Part shown: in pieces, positions 6,902 through 13,268 of the stretch
Layout of the letters: the number at the start of each line of letters is the position of its first letter
Numbering within the stretch: the first letter of the stretch is position 1
Assembly: GCA_017614625.1 (NCBI GenBank)
Contig: JAGABK010000074.1
Coordinates: 1-13,303, forward strand
Origin: Spirochaetales bacterium
GTDB taxonomy: Bacteria > Spirochaetota > Spirochaetia > Sphaerochaetales > Sphaerochaetaceae
DNA: 13,303 nt
Direction of reading: 5' to 3'
Notes under the pieces: generated by a model
What the model was told of the DNA's origin: nothing
Databases searched by the model: none
The model's input: only the letters and a program-made list of their open reading frames with translations
Made by a program: the position numbers and the translations under genes

Positions 6902-7915
6902 ATGAAAACAAAGCTTTTCGCACTCATGCTCGTTGCAGTTCTCTGCATCGGTCTGGTTTCATGTGCCAGCGCAGGCAAGGAGAAGGGACCGCTCGGACCG
7001 GTCGAGGTCGAGATCGCCGGAGTGAAGACCGGATATGAGACACTCGAGGATGCAGTCAAGGCAGTCGAGAAGGGACAGGTCGCCACAGTCACAGTCTATC
7101 AGGACCTCAGCCTCACGAAGAAGATCCAGGTCGATGACAAGGAAATCACGATCGTCGACGGCGGAACGCCCGTCACGCTCACAGATGCCATCGCAATGGA
7201 GAACTTCGTCGAGTACAACGGAAACGACGTCTGCTGCTGCTTCGAGATCATCCACTCCGGAAAGCTGATTCTCAAGGGAACCGAGACCGGCGGAATCACA
7301 TTCGTCGGAGCAGGCGAGGCCGCAAGCACGACCAAGAGGATCATGTTCTACATCGGAGCCGGATACAAGGATCCCGCAAACGAGATCCACGGCTATCTTG
7401 AGTTCAACAAGGGCATCACCGTCACAGGCATCTACTCCACGATCTTCGGCGGACTTGTGAGAGCCTACGGCGAGCTGGTCATCAACGGCGGCGTGTTCAC
7501 AGCCAACTATGAGAAGGGCAACGGTCTGTTCACCTGCTATGCCAAGACGACAATCAACGACTGCGAAGTCACCAACAACGACACGGCCAACGTCGGTATC
7601 TTCCAGATCTGCAACATCGACGGCATCGAGACGACAGTCAACGGCGGTCTGTACGAGGGCAACACCAGCGCCAAGAGAGCAGCTGTCTTCAACACATACG
7701 CCAAGGGTATGTTCACACTCAACGGCGGAACGTTCAGGAACAACACCGTCTTTGCCGAGGGCGCAGGCGGAGCCATCTACATCGTCTCCGACAACGCCAT
7801 CAACGGCGGAGTCTTCGAGAACAACGCTTCCTGCGACTTCTATGTCGACAAGGCTGCCACGGCCGGTCTGAAGAAGGCCGACAGCGTCCAGGCGACAGTC
7901 ATCATCGCAGAGTGA
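6902..7915 (+). CDS. parallel beta-helix lipoprotein
   Basis: A 337-residue predicted lipoprotein with signal MKTKLFALMLVAVLCIGLVSC and acylated Cys21. After a short linker, GYETLEDAVKAVEKG (44-58) resembles the N-terminal cap often seen before right-handed beta-helices of the pectate-lyase type. The body has repeating coils marked by Asn-Gly-Gly or Asn-Asp turns at residues 195, 219, 247, 274 and 301, about every 24-28 residues, e.g. VINGGVFTAN, TLNGGTFRNN and INGGVFENN. No clear catalytic cluster is visible, so adhesion or a structural surface role is as likely as polysaccharide cleavage. There is an odd Cys-Cys-Cys run at 111-113. Codons are strongly restricted (mostly GTC, ATC, CTC, GGA, AAG), unlike neighbours that use CTG freely, suggesting high expression. 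GGAGG lies 8 nt before the ATG, and a strong terminator follows. Confidence 0.87.
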   Translation: MKTKLFALMLVAVLCIGLVSCASAGKEKGPLGPVEVEIAGVKTGYETLEDAVKAVEKGQVATVTVYQDLSLTKKIQVDDKEITIVDGGTPVTLTDAIAMENFVEYNGNDVCCCFEIIHSGKLILKGTETGGITFVGAGEAASTTKRIMFYIGAGYKDPANEIHGYLEFNKGITVTGIYSTIFGGLVRAYGELVINGGVFTANYEKGNGLFTCYAKTTINDCEVTNNDTANVGIFQICNIDGIETTVNGGLYEGNTSAKRAAVFNTYAKGMFTLNGGTFRNNTVFAEGAGGAIYIVSDNAINGGVFENNASCDFYVDKAATAGLKKADSVQATVIIAE

Positions 7916-7935
7916 TCTCAGGTCTGATCCTGACA

Positions 7936-7972
7936 AAGGAGGCCGGGCAATGTGTCCGGCCTCTTTCTTTTT
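7936..7972 (+). terminator. intrinsic terminator of beta-helix lipoprotein gene
   Basis: GAGGCCGG (7939-7946) pairs with CCGGCCTC (7956-7963) around a 9-nt loop, extended by a G-U and A-U pairs. A T-rich tract, TTTCTTTTT, follows. It begins about 20 nt after the stop codon, in the gap before the convergent hydrolase gene. Confidence 0.88.
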
Positions 7973-8014
7973 GTCCTTCTGTCTGTCATGTCCGGTGCGT
8001 TCCGGCGCGGGGCT

Positions 8015-8959
8015 TCAGATGACGCCATAGTCCTTCAGGAAGCTCTCAAGCACCTGTGCGTACTGCTCAGTGTGGTCCCAGACGCTCTCGGCGTGTTTGG
8101 AGCCCTCAAAGAGCTGCAGGCGCTTTTTGTCCTTCTTGGCGTTGTAGACGTCGTAAATCATCCTGGTGGGGACGAAGGTGTCGTTGTCGCCCTGGCAGAA
8201 GAGCATGGGTACGTCTATGCGCCCGACTGCCTTCACGGCGTTCACCTTGTCCATATCGAGCTGGTAGAACCTCTTCAGGATGAAGTCGCCGATGTTGAGG
8301 ATCGGGAAGTGGGGCAGGTGCCTGGAGTCCAGAGTGGCCTCCATCTGGCCGCGCATGGTGGAGAATCCGCAGTCCTCGACGATGAAGGAAAGACCCTTCA
8401 TGTCAGGGCCCGCCTGCATGGCGCTGGCCGATCCCATGGACTCGCCGTGTACACCCCAAACGGTGTCCTGAGGAAAGAAATCTCTCACATATTCATAGAT
8501 TCCTACGAGATCCAGGCTCTCGTTCAGTCCCATGGTGCAGTGCGCTCCCTTGCCCTTGTCGCTTTCTCCGTGGAAGCGGTGGTCATAGGCCACGAGGTGG
8601 AATCCCAGGTCCTGGTAGAGCTTGCCGTAGGACAGCATGGTGATGGTGTTTCCGGTCCATCCGTGGCAGAGGATGACGGCGCGCTTCCTGCCGTCGGGGA
8701 AGGTCTTCTCTGGGTCGGGCGAGATGATGCGGCCCTTGAGGTTGTACCCGCGCGGCGAGGCGTATGTGAACTCCTTCACCTCATGTCCCTCCATGACCTT
8801 GTACGGGTCTATTGAGCAATGGTTCATGACCTGCTTTCTTGCCGATTCATAGGAATGGACAGGGGGTTTTACCACCATCTTCGCGAACATCATCGCGGCC
8901 AGAGTCGATGCGATACCGATAAGGACGACGATTCCCAGGACAACGTACAGAACCACCAT
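8015..8959 (-). CDS. membrane-anchored alpha/beta hydrolase
   Basis: A 314-residue serine hydrolase of the alpha/beta fold, similar in layout to YqkD/Bem46-like proteins. Residues 2-28 form one hydrophobic segment without a lipobox, a likely N-terminal membrane anchor that leaves the enzyme outside the cytoplasm or at the membrane face. Catalytic elements: oxyanion region LCHGWTGN (97-104), YDHRFHGES (125-133), nucleophile Ser174 in GVHGESMGSA, acid Asp260 in GDNDTFVP and His289 in GSKHAES. The substrate is unknown; esterase or acyl-hydrolase activity is the usual guess. GGAGG lies 6 nt before the ATG. The gene is divergent from a PlsC-family acyltransferase, which may hint at lipid metabolism, but divergence alone is weak evidence. 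Confidence 0.88.
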   Translation of the reverse strand: MVVLYVVLGIVVLIGIASTLAAMMFAKMVVKPPVHSYESARKQVMNHCSIDPYKVMEGHEVKEFTYASPRGYNLKGRIISPDPEKTFPDGRKRAVILCHGWTGNTITMLSYGKLYQDLGFHLVAYDHRFHGESDKGKGAHCTMGLNESLDLVGIYEYVRDFFPQDTVWGVHGESMGSASAMQAGPDMKGLSFIVEDCGFSTMRGQMEATLDSRHLPHFPILNIGDFILKRFYQLDMDKVNAVKAVGRIDVPMLFCQGDNDTFVPTRMIYDVYNAKKDKKRLQLFEGSKHAESVWDHTEQYAQVLESFLKDYGVI

Positions 8960-8976
8960 ATACAGCCTCCGCCGTC

Positions 8977-9006
8977 ATTCTACACGGAGGGGCCATGTAA
9001 AGTAAA
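8977..9006 (-). promoter_or_regulatory. predicted hydrolase promoter
   Basis: On the minus strand TTTACT (9006-9001) is followed after 18 bp by TAGAAT (8982-8977), a 5/6 match to TATAAT. Transcription would start near 8970, at the edge of the GGAGG ribosome-binding site, giving a very short leader like that predicted for thyA. Confidence 0.45.
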
Positions 9007-9038
9007 CAAATATGTAGTTTCTCAATTAAATATTGCGG

Positions 9039-9067
9039 TTTACTGTTTTTTGTGGAAAAATCATAAT
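9039..9067 (+). promoter_or_regulatory. predicted promoter of acyltransferase-symporter operon
   Basis: TTTACT (9039-9044, 4/6) and CATAAT (9062-9067, 5/6) at the ideal 17 bp spacing. The predicted start near 9074 lies downstream of the TTG at 9033 and the ATG at 9066, and so supports the ATG at 9114 as the true start of the next gene. Confidence 0.55.
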
Positions 9068-9089
9068 GACTGATTATGACAACTGTCAT
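9061..9089. promoter_or_regulatory. two overlapping dyads at the transcription start, candidate operator
   Basis: TCATAAT (9061-9067) is repeated inverted as ATTATGA (9073-9079) with a 5-bp spacer. A second dyad, ATGACA-AC-TGTCAT (9076-9089), overlaps its right arm. They cover the -10 element and the predicted start, the usual place for a repressor site. They could also fold in the leader RNA. Confidence 0.4.
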
Positions 9090-9113
9090 GATTCCTTAGG
9101 CAAAGAGGTTCGA

Positions 9114-10313
9114 ATGTCCCGCAACAAGAATTCCAGAATGCCCGCCCTGATAAGGTTCGCCAAGGCCACATACGGGCGGATTCTCAAGGCGCACGGGAAG
9201 GTGAGCCTCGTCAACTCCTGCGGCGTGGACCTGGAGGAGGGCCCGTACCTGCTTCTCCTGAACCACGTGGGCATAATGGACCCGGTAATGGTGTCCGCCG
9301 TCATGCCCCAGCATGTCCGCTGGGTCGCAGGGGCATATCTCTTCAAGACATGGTTCCTCAACCTCGTCATAGGCAAGTGGTGCACCGCCATCCCCAAGCA
9401 GCAGGGACGCTCCGACCTTTCGATGATCCGCAACGTGCAGAGGGCGCTCAAGGACGGCGACAACGTCGGCCTCTTCCCCGAAGGCACCAGGACCTGGGAC
9501 GGCGAGATGATGCCCATAGCCTACAAGTCGCTGGCCAAGCTCATCAGGATGTTCGGCGTCACGGCGCTCTTCGTGCACCTCGAGGGCGGTTTCGCCCACC
9601 AGCCGCGCTGGGCCGACCACAAGCGCAAGGGCAACGTCGTCGTGAACGTGAAGCACTTCCTCACTCCCGAGCAGATGGCCGTCATGGACATCGACACCCT
9701 TCAGGACACGGTGCGCGAATACCTGCGCTTCTCCAACGACGAATGGAAGGAGACCGTTTCCTACGACTACCGCAGCCCAAAGCGCGCAGAAGGCCTCCAG
9801 AGGCTTTTCTACCTGTGTCCGGCGTGCAACGCCATCGACAGCATGAAGACGGCGGAGAACCGGATCACATGCACGAAATGCAACGCCGTGACGGTCCTGG
9901 ACGACAAGGACAACCTGACGTCCGTGGACACGCCTTTCACACGCATGAGCCAGTGGCATGAATGGGAGGCGTCGATGATCGGCGACAAGGAGGAGTTCCC
10001 GCCGGAGAAGGGCGTGCTCCTGCAGCGGGGCGACGCCGACGACGAGGGCACGCTGGAGACCCTCTCCAAGGACGTGACGGTCCACATGAAGGACGATGTC
10101 ATCGAGGTCGTCTGCAACACCGGGATGAAGGAGACCTACAGGCTGCCTCTTTCCGGAGTGAACTCTCTCATACTGAACGCGAAACAGACCATGGAGCTCT
10201 TCGTGGGCGACACGCTTTACCGCATAAGGCTGCTGTCCGAGGCATGCTCCCTCAAATACCATGAATACTATCTGGCCTTCCGCGAAAGGCTTGCGGCAAA
10301 GGAGAACAACTGA
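9114..10313 (+). CDS. PlsC-family acyltransferase with zinc ribbon and C-terminal domain
   Basis: Probably transfers an acyl chain to a lysophospholipid at the cytoplasmic membrane. It has 399 residues from the chosen ATG, against about 240 for plain PlsC. Acyltransferase motifs: NHVGIMDP (50-57) with His51 and Asp56 of HX4D, and FPEGTRTWDG (121-130) with Glu123. Residues 235-256 form a zinc ribbon, CPAC and CTKC (Cys235, 238, 253, 256). The last ~120 residues have alternating strands (TVHMKDDVIEVV, TYRLPLSGVN, MELFVGDTLYRI) reminiscent of a PH-like fold; this is inference. Start choice: AGAGG lies 5 nt before 9114, and the predicted promoter overlaps or follows earlier in-frame starts (TTG 9033, ATG 9066). 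The stop overlaps the next start as TGATG, so translation is coupled to the symporter. The exact acyl acceptor is unknown. Confidence 0.87.
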   Translation: MSRNKNSRMPALIRFAKATYGRILKAHGKVSLVNSCGVDLEEGPYLLLLNHVGIMDPVMVSAVMPQHVRWVAGAYLFKTWFLNLVIGKWCTAIPKQQGRSDLSMIRNVQRALKDGDNVGLFPEGTRTWDGEMMPIAYKSLAKLIRMFGVTALFVHLEGGFAHQPRWADHKRKGNVVVNVKHFLTPEQMAVMDIDTLQDTVREYLRFSNDEWKETVSYDYRSPKRAEGLQRLFYLCPACNAIDSMKTAENRITCTKCNAVTVLDDKDNLTSVDTPFTRMSQWHEWEASMIGDKEEFPPEKGVLLQRGDADDEGTLETLSKDVTVHMKDDVIEVVCNTGMKETYRLPLSGVNSLILNAKQTMELFVGDTLYRIRLLSEACSLKYHEYYLAFRERLAAKENN

Positions 10314-11752
10314 TGAACTACATCCACAGTTCCCATGATTTCACGATTGTGATCCATCTGTGCATCATCGCGTGCGCACTGATCCTGGGTTCGACCCTGA
10401 GGTCGAAGATAAAGGTGCTGCAGAAGTACCTGATCCCGGCACCCATGATCGGCGGAGTCTTCCTGTTCTTCTTCTACAACTACATTTCCCCGATGCTCAA
10501 CCTCGAGACCGGAACGTTCTTCCTCGAGGAGCTGATGTTCCATCTGCTGAACATCTCGTTCATAGCCATGCAGCTCAGGATTCCGGCCAAGAAGGAGAAG
10601 GCCCAGAGAAAGGGCACCCTGTGGTCGAACGTGACCGCGCTTCTGGCCGAGTACGGCCTGCAGTGCACGCTGGGCCTTCTGGCAGCCATCCTGCTTCTCA
10701 GAAGGTTCCTGCCCGGTTCGTCCGTGTCCATCGGCCTTACGCTGTGCCTGGGCTTCGAGCTCGGGCCCGGTCAGGCCGAGTCCATGGCAAAGGTCTGGGA
10801 AGGCGCCCCGTACAACGTGGCCAACGCGGGCGACGTAGGACTGACAATGGCGGCGATCGGCTTCGTCATCGGTTCGGTCGTGGGAGTAATCCTGATCAAC
10901 CGCGCGGCCAAGAAGGGCTGGCTCAGCGCCGAATACGTCGAGAAGCTTCGCAACCGCAAGGTCGGAAACGGCTTCTTCAAGAACGCCGAGGACCGCGTGG
11001 CATCGAGCTTCCAGACGACGGTAAGCGAGTCCATGGACACCTTCACGCTGCATATAGCCCTGATCCTGTTCACGTATTTGATCAGCTTCCTGGTCCTGGC
11101 CGGACTCGAGTGGATCGTGGCGCGCTTCGTCGGCGGCAAGGTGCTTGAGGCCGTCACGGGACTTTGGGGAATCAACTTCGTCGTCAGCTCGCTGTGCGCG
11201 ATCCTGGTGCGCAAGTTCATCATCGCCGTCCATGCCGAGCACGTCATCGACAACCACACCTGCAACAGGATCGACGGAATCGCGGTCGATGTCACCGTAG
11301 CCGCCTGTCTGGGTGCGATCGAGATCGCGGCCATCCGCCAGTACTGGGTGCCTATCCTCGTCCTCACCGCGATCGGCGTGGTGATCACATGCTACATCAC
11401 CCCGTGGTTCTGCTCGAGGCTCTTCGGCGACTATTCGTTCATGAGGTTCCTGATGATCTTCGGAACGGCCAACGGAACGCTTCCCACGGCCCTGTCGCTG
11501 CTGCGTGTCGTGGACCCGGACTTCGAGACGCCCGTCGCCCAGGAGTATGTAAGCGCCACCGCGATGATGTTCGTCTTCGCGCTGCCGATCCTGGCCCTGG
11601 TGAACTGGCCGGCCAAGGGCAATGTCTGGCCGTTCGTCGGAATCACCGCAGCCTACGTGCTCATTTCCTTCATCCTCTATCTGAAGCTTGCGGGAAAGCG
11701 CGCGTTCGCCAAGGGCGGCTACTTCTACATGCCGGAAGAGAAGGCCGAGTAA
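10313..11752 (+). CDS. sodium/glutamate symporter, GltS (ESS) family
   Basis: A polytopic inner-membrane carrier predicted to import glutamate or a related anion with sodium. It has 479 residues, longer than E. coli GltS (401). Motifs and layout fit the family: LIPAPMIGGVF (40-50), the first re-entrant-like GFELGPGQAESM (147-158) and the second GTANGTLPTALSLL (384-397) in inverted halves. About ten or more hydrophobic helices surround a soluble central loop (about 200-240). The extra length is in that loop and the C-terminal tail. The first motif reads GFELGPGQ rather than the glycine-rich form of E. coli GltS, so the substrate may differ. It is the second gene of an operon: the ATG shares its A with the upstream TGA, and GGAG lies 8 nt before it. 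No terminator is visible before the convergent gene 21 nt away. Confidence 0.87.
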   Translation: MNYIHSSHDFTIVIHLCIIACALILGSTLRSKIKVLQKYLIPAPMIGGVFLFFFYNYISPMLNLETGTFFLEELMFHLLNISFIAMQLRIPAKKEKAQRKGTLWSNVTALLAEYGLQCTLGLLAAILLLRRFLPGSSVSIGLTLCLGFELGPGQAESMAKVWEGAPYNVANAGDVGLTMAAIGFVIGSVVGVILINRAAKKGWLSAEYVEKLRNRKVGNGFFKNAEDRVASSFQTTVSESMDTFTLHIALILFTYLISFLVLAGLEWIVARFVGGKVLEAVTGLWGINFVVSSLCAILVRKFIIAVHAEHVIDNHTCNRIDGIAVDVTVAACLGAIEIAAIRQYWVPILVLTAIGVVITCYITPWFCSRLFGDYSFMRFLMIFGTANGTLPTALSLLRVVDPDFETPVAQEYVSATAMMFVFALPILALVNWPAKGNVWPFVGITAAYVLISFILYLKLAGKRAFAKGGYFYMPEEKAE

Positions 11753-11773
11753 TACTTCTTAGTTGCCTGAGTT

Positions 11774-12652
11774 CTATCTGATCCTGTTTCTCAGTGTTCC
11801 GATTTTCTCAATCTCTGCTTCGACTATGTCGCCGCTCTTCATGAAACGCGGGGGGACGAAGCCCGCGCCCACGCCCGACGGGGTTCCGGTGGCGATGATG
11901 TCGCCGGCCTCCAGCGTGATGCCGCGCGAAAGGTCGAAGATCAGGTCGCTGACGGATCGGATCAGAAGGGAGGTGTCGGAATTCTGCCGGATTTCCCCGT
12001 TGATCCTGCTCTGTATCTTCAGCGGCTTGTTGAGCGGGATTTCGTCCGTGCCCACGATCCACGGCCCCATGACGGCGAAGGTGTCCAGACTCTTTCCGTA
12101 GAGCCACTGGTCGTGCGCTTTCTGCAGCGCCCTGGCGCTTATATCGTTGAAGACCGAGAATCCGAAGATATGGTTCCCGATGTCCCCGTACTCCGTGTTC
12201 CTGTCTATGGTGTCCTTGATTACCACCGCCAGCTCCGCTTCGTAGTCCAGTCTTTCATCTAAATCCGGATGTCCGTCAATCTCCTCGTCCGGGCCGGTGA
12301 TGCGGATTGCGCGCTTTCCGAAATAGACGGCCTTGGGCGGGGTCTTGAACCCGTCGCCGGCAAGGTGGGCCTTGTGTTCCTCCAGATGCGCGGCGTAGTT
12401 GATTCCCACACAGATCACGTCGTGCACCGGCCTCGGGATCGGCGCCGCAAGAGGGGACTCTGCCAGGTCGATGCCCTTGTTTGAGGCTGCGGCCTTCTCA
12501 AGACGCATTCTCTTTTCCTCGTCGAAGTCCCTGATGAAGTCCACCAGGCTGCTGTAAGCGGTTCCCAGTATTTCATTGATAGGTACGGCGTGTTTTCCGT
12601 CTTTTGTTATTATCACCGGGACGAGGCCGTCCCTGATTGTTGCGTATCTCAT
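11774..12652 (-). CDS. fumarylacetoacetate hydrolase (FAH) family protein
   Basis: A 292-residue enzyme of the FAH superfamily, which includes oxaloacetate decarboxylase/tautomerase, acylpyruvate hydrolase and hydratases; the exact reaction cannot be read from sequence. Visible: ICVGINYAAHLEEH (80-93), KAVYFGKR (107-114), metal ligands Glu138 and Glu140 in LDYEAELAVV, Asp170 in FNDISARALQ, the GKSLDTFAVMGPW segment (186-198) and GDIIATGTPSGVG (250-262). The N-terminal domain (1-75) is the short form common in bacterial paralogues. Start: ATG at 12652-12650, preceded by a strong GGAGGA. A longer in-frame reading to 12787 lacks such a site and adds non-homologous residues. A possible -10, TATCAT (12698-12693), lies upstream with a weak -35. 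It stands alone, convergent with the symporter gene. Confidence 0.9.
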   Translation of the reverse strand: MRYATIRDGLVPVIITKDGKHAVPINEILGTAYSSLVDFIRDFDEEKRMRLEKAAASNKGIDLAESPLAAPIPRPVHDVICVGINYAAHLEEHKAHLAGDGFKTPPKAVYFGKRAIRITGPDEEIDGHPDLDERLDYEAELAVVIKDTIDRNTEYGDIGNHIFGFSVFNDISARALQKAHDQWLYGKSLDTFAVMGPWIVGTDEIPLNKPLKIQSRINGEIRQNSDTSLLIRSVSDLIFDLSRGITLEAGDIIATGTPSGVGAGFVPPRFMKSGDIVEAEIEKIGTLRNRIR

Positions 12653-12742
12653 GTCTCCTCCGGTGTTGTGACCCGTTTCAATGGCAGGTTCAATGATATC
12701 CGCACGGCGGCGGAAAGAGAAGGGCAAATTGTCTGCGGGACA

Positions 12743-12895
12743 ATCAGACAGGCCCTGCCTTGCGCGCGCAAGGTAAAGGCACCGCACAGGAAAGGGGAGG
12801 CTTCGTTCCTCTGTGACGGCCCCGTGGACGAAGAAGCGCTCAAGGCCGCGCTGGATGCCACCGGATACAGGCTGCTGGACGTGACCATAGGCTGA
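12743..12895 (+). pseudogene. remnant resembling C-terminal half of a heavy-metal-associated domain
   Basis: The frame ending in TGA at 12893-12895 encodes RQALPCARKVKA, then GEASFLCDGPVDEEAL, KAALDATGYRLLDV. This is the spacing and style of the last strand-helix-strand of copper-chaperone (HMA/CopZ-like) domains. The metal-binding MxCxxC half is missing, and upstream codons in this frame run into the start region of the divergent FAH-family gene without a credible start codon or ribosome-binding site. I call it a 5'-truncated remnant; chance resemblance cannot be excluded. Confidence 0.35.
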
Positions 12896-12929
12896 AATTG
12901 CGTCCTGAAAATCCGGATCCGATGACGTA

Positions 12930-12958
12930 TTGATTTTTTTATTTCAAAATGTTATAAA
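12930..12958 (+). promoter_or_regulatory. promoter of tRNA-Ala
   Basis: TTGATT (12930-12935) and TATAAA (12953-12958) at exactly 17 bp spacing, in an AT-rich stretch. The predicted start is near 12965, about 13 nt before the mature tRNA 5' end. Confidence 0.65.
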
Positions 12959-12977
12959 ATCTCCGCTGTATGGCAAC

Positions 12978-13051
12978 GGGGCTGTAGCTCACCTGGCTAG
13001 AGCGACTGAATGGCATTCAGTAGGTAGTCGGTTCGATCCCGATCAGCTCCA
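12978..13051 (+). tRNA. tRNA-Ala (anticodon GGC)
   Basis: A complete cloverleaf. The acceptor GGGGCTG pairs with CAGCTCC and contains the G3-U70 wobble that marks alanine tRNAs. D-stem GCTC/GAGC; anticodon stem ACTGA/TCAGT with loop ATGGCAT, anticodon GGC; T-arm GTCGG-TTCGATC-CCGAT. The discriminator base is A, and CCA is not encoded, so it must be added after transcription. It is followed immediately by a terminator, and its 3' part is copied twice downstream. Confidence 0.96.
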
Positions 13052-13089
13052 AAACAAAAAGGACTCCAAGGCGGAGTCCTTTTTGTTTT
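13051..13089. terminator. bidirectional intrinsic terminator after tRNA-Ala
   Basis: A perfect 17-bp inverted repeat, AAAACAAAAAGGACTCC (13051-13067) and its complement (13073-13089), around a 5-nt loop. The GC core GGACTCC/GGAGTCC is flanked by A-run and T-run, so it can work in both directions. Its first base is also the tRNA discriminator. Confidence 0.9.
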
Positions 13090-13132
13090 GAGTGGCTTCC
13101 GGTAGGGATCGAAGCCTTGCGGCAGGATGGCA

Positions 13133-13149
13133 ATCCCTATCAGCTCCAA
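13133..13149 (+). repeat. second copy of tRNA-Ala 3' end (17 nt), candidate att site
   Basis: ATCCCTATCAGCTCCAA matches the tRNA 3' end at 13036-13052 with one mismatch. Its first seven bases also pair with TAGGGAT at about 13103-13109, forming a possible stem. Short tRNA 3'-end copies like this are typical attachment-site remnants. Confidence 0.5.
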
Positions 13150-13200
13150 GTTCGTTCCGATTTGTGTGCAAAAATGCCAAATGTTCGTTCCGATTTGTGT
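13150..13200. repeat. direct repeat of 18 bp, possible mobile-element end
   Basis: GTTCGTTCCGATTTGTGT occurs at 13150-13167 and 13183-13200, identical, with a 33-bp period. The 15-bp spacer contains the imperfect palindrome GCAAAAATGC. It sits between two tRNA 3'-end copies. Multiple repeats near an end are seen in some insertion sequences (for example IS21-like), but no transposase is in the window. Confidence 0.5.
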
Positions 13201-13212
13201 TAACATCCCCTG

Positions 13213-13262
13213 GAGCGACTGAATGGCATTCAGCAGGTAGTCGGTTCGATTCCGATCAGCTC
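13213..13262 (+). repeat. partial duplication of tRNA-Ala (3' 50 nt)
   Basis: Fifty bases match tRNA-Ala 13000-13049 with two mismatches (T to C at 13234 and C to T at 13251). It includes the anticodon loop and T-arm but lacks the 5' acceptor strand and most of the D-arm, so it cannot form a tRNA. The change at 13234 breaks an anticodon-stem pair. It is a likely attachment-site duplicate or a remnant of a displaced tRNA. Confidence 0.8.
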
Positions 13263-13268
13263 ATTTTA

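Noticed and set aside
6959..7936. 325-codon minus-strand frame opposite the beta-helix gene
   Set aside because: Composition rich in Asp, Val, Cys and Ser with no domain or start signal; it mirrors the restricted codon use of the real gene.
9033..9113. N-terminal extension of the acyltransferase from TTG 9033 or ATG 9066
   Set aside because: The predicted promoter occupies 9039-9067 and neither start has a good ribosome-binding site; ATG 9114 has AGAGG 5 nt upstream.
12653..12787. Longer start of the FAH-family protein at 12787
   Set aside because: The added residues do not look like the family, and the ATG at 12652 has a strong GGAGGA directly upstream.
13150..13200. CRISPR array
   Set aside because: Only two 18-bp repeats with a 15-bp spacer that is partly palindromic, and no cas genes in the window.
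12997..13206. 69-codon minus-strand frame across the tRNA and repeats
   Set aside because: It is read through tRNA-Ala, its terminator and the 18-bp direct repeats; its internal TQIGTN repeat is only the translated DNA repeat.
13213..13262. Second functional tRNA-Ala
   Set aside because: The 5' acceptor strand and most of the D-arm are missing, and one anticodon-stem pair is broken, so no cloverleaf can form.
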